64,000 bases of DNA from Cyclobacterium sp. (GCF_014762705.1 NZ_JABURL010000027.1:1-64000), one strand, 5' to 3'. Shown: positions 1 to 8,474, counted from the stretch's first letter. Program-made: numbers and translations. Notes: generated by a model from the sequence alone, not told the origin.

Positions 1-301
1 CCCCCCTCTAAGCCTGCCGATGAGGTCATTAAAACTGTTTCTTAAAAGTTATACCCTCGAAAGAAAACTGGAAATAAGACCACCTATAATAAAAAAGCGG
101 TTAGGGATAGGGCGAAAAAAAACCGATCCTGTGCCGATTTTCTTTTCGGGAGGGTGCTGCAGTTTGTTGGAGACAATTTATTCCTGATTCAAGCAATGAC
201 AGGAAATCAAGTAAAACTGAAGCCATTGACGTATTTTCCCAGGCAATCAGTCTGCAATATTCGTCCGCCCTGCCGTAGAATGCCTATTGGCTATTTCAAG
301 T
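1..301. other. Gap at the window edge, no gene seen
   Basis: No open frame here has convincing coding character. A short plus-strand frame at 154-351 has no recognisable protein features and runs into the antisense of the next gene. No RNA gene or strong hairpin was recognised. The stretch lies downstream of the minus-strand lipoprotein gene and may hold its terminator, but none is clear. Confidence 0.5.
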
Positions 302-1894
302 TCAATTCATCGAACAATTTCCCCCAGCTATTTGAGCGGGCAAAGGGTTGAATCCATTTTCACCTATCACTACACCAAGGTCGGGCTTCTTTTCCAATAA
401 AGGCTTTACGCCGCAAAGATCTGTCAGCTCTGGATTATTTGTTACCTTAAGGGCTGTGGCTGCAGTGCCGGAAATGCTCTCCAACGATTCCAGTCCATCG
501 AGACTTTTCAATAACTCATTACCACTGATTTCCATCATATTTTTAATTGTCTTGATGCCAGATAATCCGTTGATATCCCTTAGCTTGTCATTAAAGGAAA
601 TATTCACCACTTCTATTTCTTCAGTAAAAAATAGTCCCTCCAGGCTCTCAATTTGGTCCAAACGGACTATCCCAAGCCCGCCCTTTATCCTTAGGTCTTC
701 AGAAAAAAGACCTTTTAAATCTTTCAGGGGAATGCTGTTTAAAGAAAGAGTATTAATTTCGAGCGGCACAGGATTAAAGCTTCCCGCTAAACTTGTTAAT
801 TTATCAAGACGGAAGAGTTGAAGAGACCCAATATGTGACAGAGAGCTTGCTCCCTGAAAAGAGGTCAGTTCAGGTAATTTAGTGAGTTGCAGGAAATCCA
901 ATTGGGAAAGGGCTGACAGGCCTTCCAGGTTGACTATGCTGCTAAAGTCGTCGACTCTTAACAAACGACATTTTTCAAGATTTTCCAACCCCTTAAGGTT
1001 TCGTACTTTGGCAACATCGTTCATGTATAGCAATTCAACCTCTTTGAGCCCTCTCAACCCCTCCAGAGATTGGACATCATGCAAATATTTAAAGGAAATA
1101 ACCCCCACCTGTGTGACATTGTGCAAGCCCTCCAGTGATACTAAGGTGTTCCCATTTCCCGGAAGGTACTCTGCTCCCCAAATATACAAAGTGCCTTCAA
1201 TGGCCCTCAGAGAACTTAACGGTGTCAAATCGAGAGGCCGATCGAAAATGCTAATTCTTAAATCACCATTTATTTCCGTGTAGCAGAGGCTTGCAAATTC
1301 ATTGATTTCGTCCTGACTAGTAAATGAAACGTTTCCTTCAAAAACCCCTCCATCGCAATCCGGACCCTCCTTAAAAGCAAGCTCAATTCCGGTTAACCCA
1401 AAATCCTCAGGTATCCATCCCAAAGTATTCAATACCTTTATGTCTTCGATGCGTTGCGTACCTTCGGAAATGGTAAAGTAAAAAGGCAATGTATTGGAAA
1501 AGTCCTTTTCAAGTGTTGAACCCTTAAGAGGAGTAGCATAAAGGACTAAACCCTCATTATCCTTGATCAATAATTCTGATAAATAATATTCTCCAGGGAA
1601 AAGTTCGATGCCTTCGACCTCCAAAGCCGTACCATTATCAACTGGCTTATCAACAGCCTTTTCAAACTTAATATCCTCTTGCTGCTCACTGCCTATAGTA
1701 AGAGAAATGGTTGAGATATTTTCAATTCTTGTATTGGTTAGCCTGCTATTTGCAGCATCAAATTCCAATAAGTCAATTGAAAAGGTAACTTTAGTGCTAA
1801 CCGGGACTGGGGGGGATGTCTCTTCACTGCAAGAAAAAAACAGAACAGCACCTAACAACAATAAATGAAAGAATCTTTTAAAATAGGAATACAT
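302..1894 (-). CDS. Leucine-rich-repeat (receptor L-domain-like) lipoprotein
   Basis: Predicted exported lipoprotein of unknown function. The first 22 residues form a signal peptide ending in the lipobox LFFSC, so Cys22 would carry the lipid anchor. Residues about 30-165 look like a beta-rich N-terminal domain. From about 185 to 515 there are roughly eleven repeats of 22-25 residues with an LxSLEGLxxLxxV pattern (for example VQSLEGLRGLKEV and LKSLDGLESLESI). They resemble receptor L-domain or BspA-type repeats, which usually bind proteins or glycans. The ATG lies about 23 bases downstream of the inferred start of transcription from the promoter at 1924-1953. There is no operon partner. The repeat assignment is secure; the ligand and whether it faces the outside are unknown. 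Confidence 0.85.
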   Translation of the reverse strand: MYSYFKRFFHLLLLGAVLFFSCSEETSPPVPVSTKVTFSIDLLEFDAANSRLTNTRIENISTISLTIGSEQQEDIKFEKAVDKPVDNGTALEVEGIELFPGEYYLSELLIKDNEGLVLYATPLKGSTLEKDFSNTLPFYFTISEGTQRIEDIKVLNTLGWIPEDFGLTGIELAFKEGPDCDGGVFEGNVSFTSQDEINEFASLCYTEINGDLRISIFDRPLDLTPLSSLRAIEGTLYIWGAEYLPGNGNTLVSLEGLHNVTQVGVISFKYLHDVQSLEGLRGLKEVELLYMNDVAKVRNLKGLENLEKCRLLRVDDFSSIVNLEGLSALSQLDFLQLTKLPELTSFQGASSLSHIGSLQLFRLDKLTSLAGSFNPVPLEINTLSLNSIPLKDLKGLFSEDLRIKGGLGIVRLDQIESLEGLFFTEEIEVVNISFNDKLRDINGLSGIKTIKNMMEISGNELLKSLDGLESLESISGTAATALKVTNNPELTDLCGVKPLLEKKPDLGVVIGENGFNPLPAQIAGGNCSMN

Positions 1895-1923
1895 AAAAAT
1901 TTATTAAAAGTTAAAAATCCCGA

Positions 1924-1953
1924 CAAATTTAAATAAAAAAATAATTGTCTCAA
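1924..1953 (-). promoter_or_regulatory. Bacteroidota-type promoter of the LRR lipoprotein gene
   Basis: Read on the minus strand: a TTG -33 element (plus positions 1951-1953), a 19-base spacer, then TAAATTTG (plus 1924-1931), matching the phylum consensus TAnnTTTG at -7. It lies about 30 bases upstream of the lipoprotein start codon. Confidence 0.6.
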
Positions 1954-2038
1954 CTATAAAAGATGGAGTTTTTTTTGGGTAAATCTCATCCTTATATTTT
2001 CACTTTATACCCTGATGAGTTCGAATTTAGATCGTCAA

Positions 2039-2316
2039 TAAATACCAATTGAATCGTCATTGCGAACCCTTTGTCATGGATATAGGAGCTGGGAAAGGGT
2101 GTGGCGGTCTCGTTTGGCCAGAGATTCCCACGGCTTTCACCGCAATAAACTCTCTCTAAGCTTACCAATTACGTTTTTTTTAAATACCTGTAAATCATCG
2201 TGTTGAAATCACAGTGTCGTCATCCTGATTTCTGCGTTTTTTAAAAAGTAAATTTTCGCTATGACAGCAATGCCCTGCCACGGTATATTAAGTAACATAT
2301 AACGAATTGGTATTTA
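2039..2316. repeat. MITE-like element bounded by 12-base inverted repeats
   Basis: TAAATACCAATT at 2039-2050 is matched by its exact reverse complement AATTGGTATTTA at 2305-2316. Just inside the left end is the string GTCATTGCGAACC, reminiscent of short interspersed repeats common in this phylum. No transposase is encoded, so at most it is a non-autonomous element. No clear target-site duplication was identified. Confidence 0.4.
2216..2265 (+). repeat. Dispersed repeat, copy 1
   Basis: Contains CATCCTGATTTCTGCG followed by an A/T-rich stretch and ATTTTCGCTATGAC. It is clearly related to the stretch at 2549-2600, with scattered substitutions and length changes in the A/T run. It lies inside the inverted-repeat element at 2039-2316. 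Confidence 0.4.
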
Positions 2317-2342
2317 AGATGTAATCGAAAAAATCTCCCTTA

Positions 2343-2359
2343 CCCCCTTAAAAAGGGGG
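2343..2359. repeat. Short C5/G5 hairpin
   Basis: CCCCCTT (2343-2349) pairs with AAGGGGG (2353-2359) around a 3-base loop, within the sequence ATCTCCCTTACCCCC. A second, partial copy of its left half (AAATCTCCCT) occurs at about 2459-2468. It looks like a REP-type extragenic palindrome, not a terminator, because no clean T run follows. Confidence 0.4.
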
Positions 2360-2393
2360 ATTTTGGTTGCGATCGATTTGGAAATCTGGGCTT

Positions 2394-2426
2394 AACTTTT
2401 CCAAAGTTTAGAACTTTGGAAAAGTT
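2394..2426. repeat. Perfect 15-base inverted repeat
   Basis: AACTTTTCCAAAGTT (2394-2408) and AACTTTGGAAAAGTT (2412-2426) are exact reverse complements with a 3-base spacer. It sits alone, more than 400 bases from either flanking gene. An extragenic repeat unit is more likely than an operator. Confidence 0.5.
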
Positions 2427-2548
2427 TGGAGTTACAGGTGATTTTCAGTTTTCGTAAAAAATCTCCCTCCCCCCTTGGAACCTTAGATTTGCCTATTTAC
2501 CGATGACGTGTTTATTAATCCGCTGAAAATCAACATGATAAAAACCAA

Positions 2549-2600
2549 CACCATCATCCCGATTTCTGCGTTTAAAAAAGTTAATTCTCGGAATGAAGGC
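2549..2600 (+). repeat. Dispersed repeat, copy 2
   Basis: Contains CATCCCGATTTCTGCG followed by a run of A and ATTCTCGGAATGAAGG, aligning with copy 1 at 2216-2265 in the same orientation. Two related copies about 330 bases apart show that this gap was built from duplicated extragenic units. Confidence 0.4.
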
Positions 2601-2842
2601 TTTTTAACGAAATTCAGTCGAACTCTGGTTTATAAAAGAGATGAAGTTTAAATGTACTCAATAATACCCTGACTTAAATTTGAGCCTTTGCAGAAGGATA
2701 ATGAACTTCATCCACTTTACTTTCCTATTGTTGGTTGGTTCATAGGGATAAGCCAGAACTGGCTTCACCCAAAATTCAAGCCAAACTGGGCACTTTAAAG
2801 CCCATAGGATTGTAGGATTGCTTAGATGAAGTATATACGATT

Positions 2843-4144
2843 TCAATTCGTTTTTTGTATATCGAATTTAAAATTAAACTGGACCATTTTACCCTGAAGA
2901 TCGGCAATTTCCAATCTTGGTATGGATTCTACTACCCTTCTGCCCTCTGCCAAAAGGCTTGGATGGCTATAGGATTTTGTCTTTTTGAGTTCCTCAGCAC
3001 CATTATCTGCATATCCAATAATGACTATTTCATCAAATTCCAAATAATCCTCTTCGGGCCTAACATCCAGGACTTCACTGATGTGGCCATGAGGATTGAC
3101 CCTGGCATAAATACGTGCGGTTCCGGTAAGAACGGCTTTCCGTGCCTCCGTTGGATATTTTAAGTTCTCTGTAAAAAACCTAATTATCTCGCTGTTGGAA
3201 TGGATAGGGTCCGATGGTCTTTCCTGCATTAGCTCAATTGATGGGTCAAGATCCGACCCGCTTTCGCTGATCCTTACCGTTTTTTTCGCCGAAAGGGATA
3301 CCAGCAAAAGGGCAAATACGGGCACAATGGCCAACCTTGTCAGGCTGGAATACCGGTTTTTATTTTTTGTATTCATCATGATGATTCGTTTTTGAAGGTT
3401 ACTTGAGTTAATTGCGGTAAATAGCTGAGAATTGATCCGATTCAGGGCCATGGACAGCATGGTAAACTGGTATTCCTGTTTATCTGATTCTCTGATCACC
3501 CTGTCATCTGCCCGGAATTCCAGGTTATTTCTGATGGCCTGGGCATGAAATCTGGCAATGGGGTTGAACCACTGTAGGATCAAAAGCAATTCGGCCAGGA
3601 CTATATCGAAGCAATGCCGTTCCCGGGAATGAACAGCCTCATGGTTCAAAATCATTTCCAAAGACGGGTGATGGAGTAAATTTTTTCCTATTATAATATT
3701 GTCCATAAAAGTAAAAGCCAGGTCTTTTTCCTGCGCTATCCAAACTTTCCTGCCAGAGACCATTTTTTCTGTACAGCTTTTTCTTATTCTGGCAGCCTTA
3801 ACAAAACCAAAAATCAACTTAGCCATACAAAATGCCAGCCCACAGAGGTACAAAAAAAATAATAAGCCTGTAATTTCCATTCCGCTGACATATGAAGCTA
3901 CATTTGTCTCCGCAGGCAAAAACCCTGTACTACCATTCCCTGAAAAATAAGTGGTTGTGCCAGAGAAATAAGAGGTGGATTGAAAGGTGATCAGGGGAAT
4001 GATAAAACCAACTAAAAATGACCCGGCCAAATAAATGCGGTTAAAAACGAATTGCTTGATCCTTTTTAACAAAAAATGATAGGTGCAAAAGAAAACAACC
4101 GTGGATATTGATACTTTAAGCAGGTAGTAAAGGATGGCTTCCAT
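2843..4144 (-). CDS. BlaR1-like M56 membrane metallopeptidase with TonB-like C-terminal domain
   Basis: Predicted membrane zinc peptidase that senses a signal and inactivates the repressor encoded just upstream. Transmembrane segments are visible at about 7-27, 37-55, 90-113 and 271-285. The M56 motif HEAVH is at residues 168-172, with Glu209 in LEFRADD as the likely third zinc ligand. After the last membrane segment there is no penicillin-binding sensor as in staphylococcal BlaR1. Instead residues about 315-365 (FFTENLKYPTEARK) resemble a TonB C-terminal domain, as in many homologues of this phylum. The gene follows the BlaI-like gene by 3 bases and is surely co-transcribed with it. The signal is unknown; a beta-lactam role should not be assumed. 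Confidence 0.85.
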   Translation of the reverse strand: MEAILYYLLKVSISTVVFFCTYHFLLKRIKQFVFNRIYLAGSFLVGFIIPLITFQSTSYFSGTTTYFSGNGSTGFLPAETNVASYVSGMEITGLLFFLYLCGLAFCMAKLIFGFVKAARIRKSCTEKMVSGRKVWIAQEKDLAFTFMDNIIIGKNLLHHPSLEMILNHEAVHSRERHCFDIVLAELLLILQWFNPIARFHAQAIRNNLEFRADDRVIRESDKQEYQFTMLSMALNRINSQLFTAINSSNLQKRIIMMNTKNKNRYSSLTRLAIVPVFALLLVSLSAKKTVRISESGSDLDPSIELMQERPSDPIHSNSEIIRFFTENLKYPTEARKAVLTGTARIYARVNPHGHISEVLDVRPEEDYLEFDEIVIIGYADNGAEELKKTKSYSHPSLLAEGRRVVESIPRLEIADLQGKMVQFNFKFDIQKTN

Positions 4145-4147
4145 GGG

Positions 4148-4504
4148 TCATTTTGATTTAATGAGTTTGATAATCGCTTCAATTTCCTCCTTATCTAGTT
4201 TCTCCTCTTCCATGAAAGATGCCACTGCTTTGGAAAAAGAATTGTCGAAATAATCGCTGATAATTTCTTTCATGTATCGCTTCCTGTAGGCTTCTTTTGA
4301 GAGCAGGGGGAAGTATTCGTAGGTGTTGCCATATTGTTTAAACCCCACAATTCCTTTTTCCTGTAAAATCCTTACCAAAGAAGAAATGGTATTGTATGGT
4401 GGTTTTGGGTCAGGAATTTCTGCCAAAATGTCCTTTACAAAGGCTTTCTTCAATTTCCAGAGGATTTTCATGACCTCTTCTTCCTTCTTTGTGAGTTTAT
4501 CCAT
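4148..4504 (-). CDS. BlaI/MecI/CopY-family transcriptional repressor
   Basis: Winged-helix repressor of 118 residues, the usual family length. The N-terminal two thirds carry the signature LTKKEEEVMKILW and the recognition-helix region PPYNTISSLVRILQEKG. The C-terminal third is the helical dimerisation part where the partner peptidase normally cleaves. The start chosen is the ATG at 4504; a longer reading to 4534 would begin inside the promoter. It is the first gene of a two-gene operon with the M56 peptidase (3-base gap) and probably represses itself through the palindrome at 4543-4574. Confidence 0.9.
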   Translation of the reverse strand: MDKLTKKEEEVMKILWKLKKAFVKDILAEIPDPKPPYNTISSLVRILQEKGIVGFKQYGNTYEYFPLLSKEAYRKRYMKEIISDYFDNSFSKAVASFMEEEKLDKEEIEAIIKLIKSK

Positions 4505-4531
4505 TTGCGGTACTTTTTTAAACTGATAAAA

Positions 4532-4574
4532 CAAATATACTCCTGATTAACCAATTTTACAATTGGTTAATCAG
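4532..4574 (-). promoter_or_regulatory. Promoter overlapped by a perfect palindromic operator
   Basis: On the minus strand, TTG (plus 4560-4562), a 20-base spacer and TATATTTG (plus 4532-4539) form a full phylum-type promoter. CTGATTAACCAATT (4543-4556) and AATTGGTTAATCAG (4561-4574) are exact 14-base reverse complements separated by 4 bases. They cover the -33 element and most of the spacer. Size and placement fit the operator of a dimeric BlaI-type repressor blocking RNA polymerase; binding itself is inferred. Confidence 0.75.
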
Positions 4575-5002
4575 TTATTTCACTAATTATTTATTCTTAA
4601 TCCAAAGCCCAGATGCCTTACTTCGTAAAAACCTATTCACAAAGGCGCTGGTTGGTTTACTACCATATTTCTTTAGGACGAGGTAGTTTACCGTTCTATT
4701 TCTGATTTCCATTCAGAAAATCCTTAAGTAAAATAACCTGGTTGGGAAAGTTAAGTGACTGACTGCCATGGATAATGCGACTACATCAGCATACAGAAAT
4801 TGGTCCTGGGCAAAAGCAAAATCAAAAAATTCCCTTATCTTTTAGATGTCCAATTAATGATTGTTTATCGATATGGTTTACAAAAATCATTAAATGGAAT
4901 TTATAAGGAGTATGGTTTTGGAAACATCTCGATCCAATTTAAGGCGCCTCCTTTTACCGAAAAAAGCCATTTGAACGGAACATAATTTAACCTATAATCC
5001 CT
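4575..5002. other. Intergenic region, no gene seen
   Basis: About 430 bases between the repressor operator and a response regulator. A 61-codon plus-strand frame (4800-4985) has no recognisable features. No strong hairpin or promoter match was found. Confidence 0.5.
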
Positions 5003-5431
5003 ATGAGACCTGCCCACATCCTATTGGTGGAAGACAATGAAGGGGACATCCTGCTAACCCTGGAGGCCTTCGAAGAAAGTAAAATCAAAACTGAAGTAAG
5101 CGTGGCAAGAAACGGACAGGAGGCCCTGGACTTTCTGTATCAAAACGAAAATTACAGCCAGGCAAAAAAGCCAGACCTGATATTGCTGGATATCAATATG
5201 CCCATCCTCAATGGGCATGAGGTGTTAGAACACATCAAATCGGACCCTAAACTCAAAAAGATCCCTGTAATCATGCTCACCACCTCAGCGCACGAAAAAG
5301 ACATTAATCTGGCTTATGAATACCACACCAACAGTTATGTGAAAAAACCACTAAATATGGCTGATTTTTTAGAAGCCATTTTAAAAATCGAAGAATTTTG
5401 GCTACAATTATCCACACTTGCCAATGAATAA
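5003..5431 (+). CDS. Single-domain response regulator (Rcp1-like receiver)
   Basis: CheY-like receiver of 142 residues with no output domain. The acidic pocket is in VEDNEGD (Glu10, Asp11), the phospho-acceptor is Asp63 in LLDINMP, the conserved Thr is at 93/94 and the Lys-Pro pair at 115-116. The longer loop after the second helix (NENYSQAKKPD) and the LVEDNEGD start are typical of Rcp1-type regulators, which often partner phytochrome-like or other hybrid histidine kinases. No kinase gene is adjacent; downstream DNA contains only short frames. It probably passes phosphate to or from a kinase encoded elsewhere. Confidence 0.88.
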   Translation: MRPAHILLVEDNEGDILLTLEAFEESKIKTEVSVARNGQEALDFLYQNENYSQAKKPDLILLDINMPILNGHEVLEHIKSDPKLKKIPVIMLTTSAHEKDINLAYEYHTNSYVKKPLNMADFLEAILKIEEFWLQLSTLANE

Positions 5432-5869
5432 AAATAGTATTCAGACAGTATTACAAAGTAATCCGGGCAAAAACCTTCAGATTTTGCCTGTATCCAAAAT
5501 ACCTTTATCCGATCTGGAAAAACCAGCTCAAAGGGTATTTATTCAGCTCAGTTTACCTGTCAGGCCCTTAAGGTTCGGATAAGTCTAAACCCGGATAATC
5601 AGTTGTTTTTTTTAGCGACCCCAGCATTACAAAAAGCTTCACATGGCTATTTTTATGCCTGGAAGCTACTTTAAATCCTCCCTTCATTCAAGCCTTGACA
5701 AGACATTTGCGAAAGCCAGGTTAAAAAAAACGGTAACCAGCTTCGAAGGTAATTTAATGCTGAACTTTGGTCTTTCAGGCAAAATCCCCCATCACTAAAA
5801 CAAATTTTACAACCGCGATAAGGGTAAACATCCATTTAGCTGTCTTTAATCAAAAGACAAATTAATGGT
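5432..5869. other. Gap with two short frames, possibly gene remnants
   Basis: A 52-codon frame starts at 5425 overlapping the regulator stop (ATGA) and ends at 5583. A 51-codon frame runs 5643-5798. Both use codons like the neighbouring genes, but neither is recognisable. They may be decayed pieces of a kinase gene once coupled to the response regulator, or chance frames. Confidence 0.3.
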
Positions 5870-8215
5870 ATGAATACATTTTCTAAAATTTTTGCTTTGG
5901 CCTGCTTTTTAGTGGCTAATCCACTTGATGCTCAGACATTAACCCAAACAGTAAGAGGCAGAGTGGTTGATCTGGTCAGTAAAACCCCTTTGCCTGGTGC
6001 TACTGTCGTGCTGCTCAATACTAATCCGCTGATGGGAACCACTACTGATTTGGACGGAGAATTTAAAATTCAACAGGTGCCGGTTGGTACCCACATTTTG
6101 AGGGTAAGTTTTGTAGGGTATGAAGAAATTATCCTTCCAAACGTCATTGTAAATTCCGGAAAAGAGCTGGTTTTAAACATTCCGATTGAGGAAGACTTTA
6201 AACAAATGCAAGAAGTCCTGGTGATCGCCACTGAAAAAGACCGGACCGTCAACGATATGGTTGGGGTAAGCGGAAGGACTTTTTCAGTAGAAGAAACCAG
6301 GAAATTTGCTGCTGCCGTCAACGATCCGGGCCGGATGGCAACTTCCTTTTCGGGGGTGGTTGGCACAGATGATGGCAACAATAACATTTCTATCCGCGGC
6401 AATAGCCCGAATGGGTTGCTTTGGAGAATGGAAGGAATTGATATTCCCAACCCTAACCACTTTGTCAATCCGGGCTCCTCAGGTGGCGGGATTTCAATCT
6501 TAAGTTCTCAGTTGCTCACCAATTCTGATTTTCTCACGGGTGCATTTCCTGCAGAGTATGGGAACGCGATATCCGGGGTTTTTGACCTCAGTTTGAGGAA
6601 AGGAAATAACGAAAAGCGTGAATTTACTTTCCAGGCGGGTTTTCTAGGGACGAATATCGCCGCTGAAGGTCCGATTGGCAATAACTATAAAGGCTCCTAT
6701 TTGATCAATTACCGCTATTCAACACTTTCATTTTTGTCTGAAATGGGTGTTCCTCTAGGAGACTTCGTGACCAATTTTCAGGATTTATCCTTCAATTTTC
6801 ACCTCCCGGCAGGTGAAAAAAGCAGCTTCACCCTCTTTGGATTTGGAGGTTTGAGCGATCAAAACAACCATGCTTCGGAGGACTCCCTGGATTGGACTGG
6901 AGAAAACGACCGCTACAGTTCAACCTACTTTTCACATACCGGAGCAGTAGGCATTAAACATACCTACATGATCAACAAATCGAATTTTCTCCAAACCACC
7001 GTATTGGCTTCAGGAAATACTATAGGCGATGAGGTAAACCGGCTCAACGATCAGTATCATAATCAGGACTGGACGTATGAAAAATTCAGCAACTCTAAAG
7101 TCACCTACAGCAGTGTATGGAATGCCAAACTTTCCTCCCGATCCAATTTAAGGAGCGGTATATATGTCAACCATTTATTCTACAATCTGCATGAGAACGG
7201 CTATAACAAAGACTTGGATCAAATTGAAATTGCCATTGACTCTGAAGGAAGCACGCAAAGTGTTCAGGCTTTCTCCCAACTTAATTTCAAGGCCACAAAG
7301 AAATTGACTTTAAATGTAGGAATGCATTACCTGCAACTCCTTTTGAATCATTCGAATTCCATTGAGCCGAGACTAAGTGCAACTTATGCATTGGATGAAA
7401 TGCAGCGATTAAATCTTGGATATGGATTGCATAGCCAGGTTCAACCTTTGGGGTCTTATTTTGCCGAATTGGAGGAAAACGGGCAGATCATCAAACCCAA
7501 TGAAAACCTTGGTTTGAGCAAATCCCATCATTTCGTGCTGGGTTATGACCGACAGCTAAGTCCCTATCTCCGATTTAAGGTCGAGGGCTATTACCAGTAC
7601 CTGTCCGATATTCCAATCAAGCCTGGTATCAATGAGACTTATGCGATTATCAACCAACAATGGTCTTTTGTGACAGATCCATTGGTCAACGAAGGATTTG
7701 GGAGAAATTATGGTGCAGAGTTTACCCTTGAGCAGTTTACCCACAAAAACCTCTATTTTTTATTGTCGACTTCGCTTTACAATTCACTTTACAAAACCCA
7801 GGAAAATAAGTGGAGAAATACACGGTACAATGGAAATGCAAACCTTACCCTGACTGCAGGTAAAGCATTTAATTGGAAGAAAAACCGGATTTTAGGAGTG
7901 AACATTAAAAGCATCTATGGCGGAGGATTACGGACCACTCCTATTAACCTGGAAAAATCAATAGCCCGGAGAGAAACGGTTTTTGAGGAGGGAAAAGCTT
8001 TCGAAGAGCAAAATCCAGCCTATTTCAGAACAGACCTTCGGGTTAGTCTCAAATGGAACCGCCCTAAATCAACCAGCACCCTGGCCCTTGATGTTCAAAA
8101 TGTCACCAACCGAAAAAACATATTCGGAACCTATTTTGAGCCCATGGATGGAACCATCAAAACAGCGTATCAGGCACCTTTAATTCCCTTGATCAGTTAC
8201 CGGGTAGAGTTTTAA
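5870..8215 (+). CDS. TonB-dependent outer-membrane receptor with CarboxypepD_reg domain
   Basis: Outer-membrane active transporter of 781 residues. A signal peptide ends near residue 21 (PLDAQ). Residues about 27-110 form the carboxypeptidase-regulatory-like domain (VRGRVVDLVSKTPLPGATVV ... DGEFKI ... VSFVGYEE) common in this phylum. A plug domain follows at about 125-240 (ISIRGNSPNGLLWRMEGIDI), then a 22-stranded barrel to the aromatic C terminus SYRVEF. No SusD-like lipoprotein follows, so it is not a typical SusCD glycan pair. Its size and plug suggest a siderophore, metal or small-ligand receptor, but the substrate cannot be read from sequence. It appears monocistronic. Confidence 0.88.
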   Translation: MNTFSKIFALACFLVANPLDAQTLTQTVRGRVVDLVSKTPLPGATVVLLNTNPLMGTTTDLDGEFKIQQVPVGTHILRVSFVGYEEIILPNVIVNSGKELVLNIPIEEDFKQMQEVLVIATEKDRTVNDMVGVSGRTFSVEETRKFAAAVNDPGRMATSFSGVVGTDDGNNNISIRGNSPNGLLWRMEGIDIPNPNHFVNPGSSGGGISILSSQLLTNSDFLTGAFPAEYGNAISGVFDLSLRKGNNEKREFTFQAGFLGTNIAAEGPIGNNYKGSYLINYRYSTLSFLSEMGVPLGDFVTNFQDLSFNFHLPAGEKSSFTLFGFGGLSDQNNHASEDSLDWTGENDRYSSTYFSHTGAVGIKHTYMINKSNFLQTTVLASGNTIGDEVNRLNDQYHNQDWTYEKFSNSKVTYSSVWNAKLSSRSNLRSGIYVNHLFYNLHENGYNKDLDQIEIAIDSEGSTQSVQAFSQLNFKATKKLTLNVGMHYLQLLLNHSNSIEPRLSATYALDEMQRLNLGYGLHSQVQPLGSYFAELEENGQIIKPNENLGLSKSHHFVLGYDRQLSPYLRFKVEGYYQYLSDIPIKPGINETYAIINQQWSFVTDPLVNEGFGRNYGAEFTLEQFTHKNLYFLLSTSLYNSLYKTQENKWRNTRYNGNANLTLTAGKAFNWKKNRILGVNIKSIYGGGLRTTPINLEKSIARRETVFEEGKAFEEQNPAYFRTDLRVSLKWNRPKSTSTLALDVQNVTNRKNIFGTYFEPMDGTIKTAYQAPLIPLISYRVEF

Positions 8216-8443
8216 ATAATAAAAAGAGGTCAGTCGATAGGACTACACTTCATAACCGGAACCGGAAGACTTCAGCAGTAAGGGAATATGTAGTATTTGA
8301 AACGGAATAATATATGAATGGCTAAAAAACAGCAGGCATTGTGTTGAAACTGCCTGAAACAATATTCCTGTATTTATTACCCGTCAGGTAACATAAGATT
8401 CTCCGTATTTGGAGGCCCCCATCAATAATTTTTTATCCAACTC

Positions 8444-8474
8444 TTGCAGGATTGTTGGATTTGATTTAACTTTG
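8444..8474 (+). promoter_or_regulatory. Bacteroidota-type promoter
   Basis: TTG (8444-8446), a 20-base spacer and TAACTTTG (8467-8474) match the phylum consensus exactly. It lies 19 bases upstream of the start codon of the membrane protein gene at 8494 and should drive that gene and the overlapping winged-helix gene. Confidence 0.65.

Larger units (their letters stand above)
1895..2842. other. Repeat-rich intergenic region of about 950 bases
   Basis: No convincing gene. The stretch is made of small repeat units listed separately: a 12-base inverted repeat framing a 278-base segment (2039-2316), a C5/G5 hairpin (2343-2359), a perfect 15-base inverted repeat (2394-2426) and two related direct copies (2216-2265 and 2549-2600). 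A 62-codon minus-strand frame at 2658-2846 touches the end of the next gene and shows no protein features. The composition suggests non-autonomous mobile or REP-like elements. Confidence 0.6.

Noticed and set aside
154-351. 65-codon plus-strand frame at the left edge
   Set aside because: It runs into the antisense of the lipoprotein gene and looks non-coding.
2658-2846. 62-codon minus-strand frame next to the BlaR1-like gene
   Set aside because: It lies in a repeat-rich gap, overlaps the neighbouring stop by 4 bases and has no recognisable protein features.
4800-4985. 61-codon plus-strand frame before the response regulator
   Set aside because: There is no family pattern or promoter; it is probably chance.
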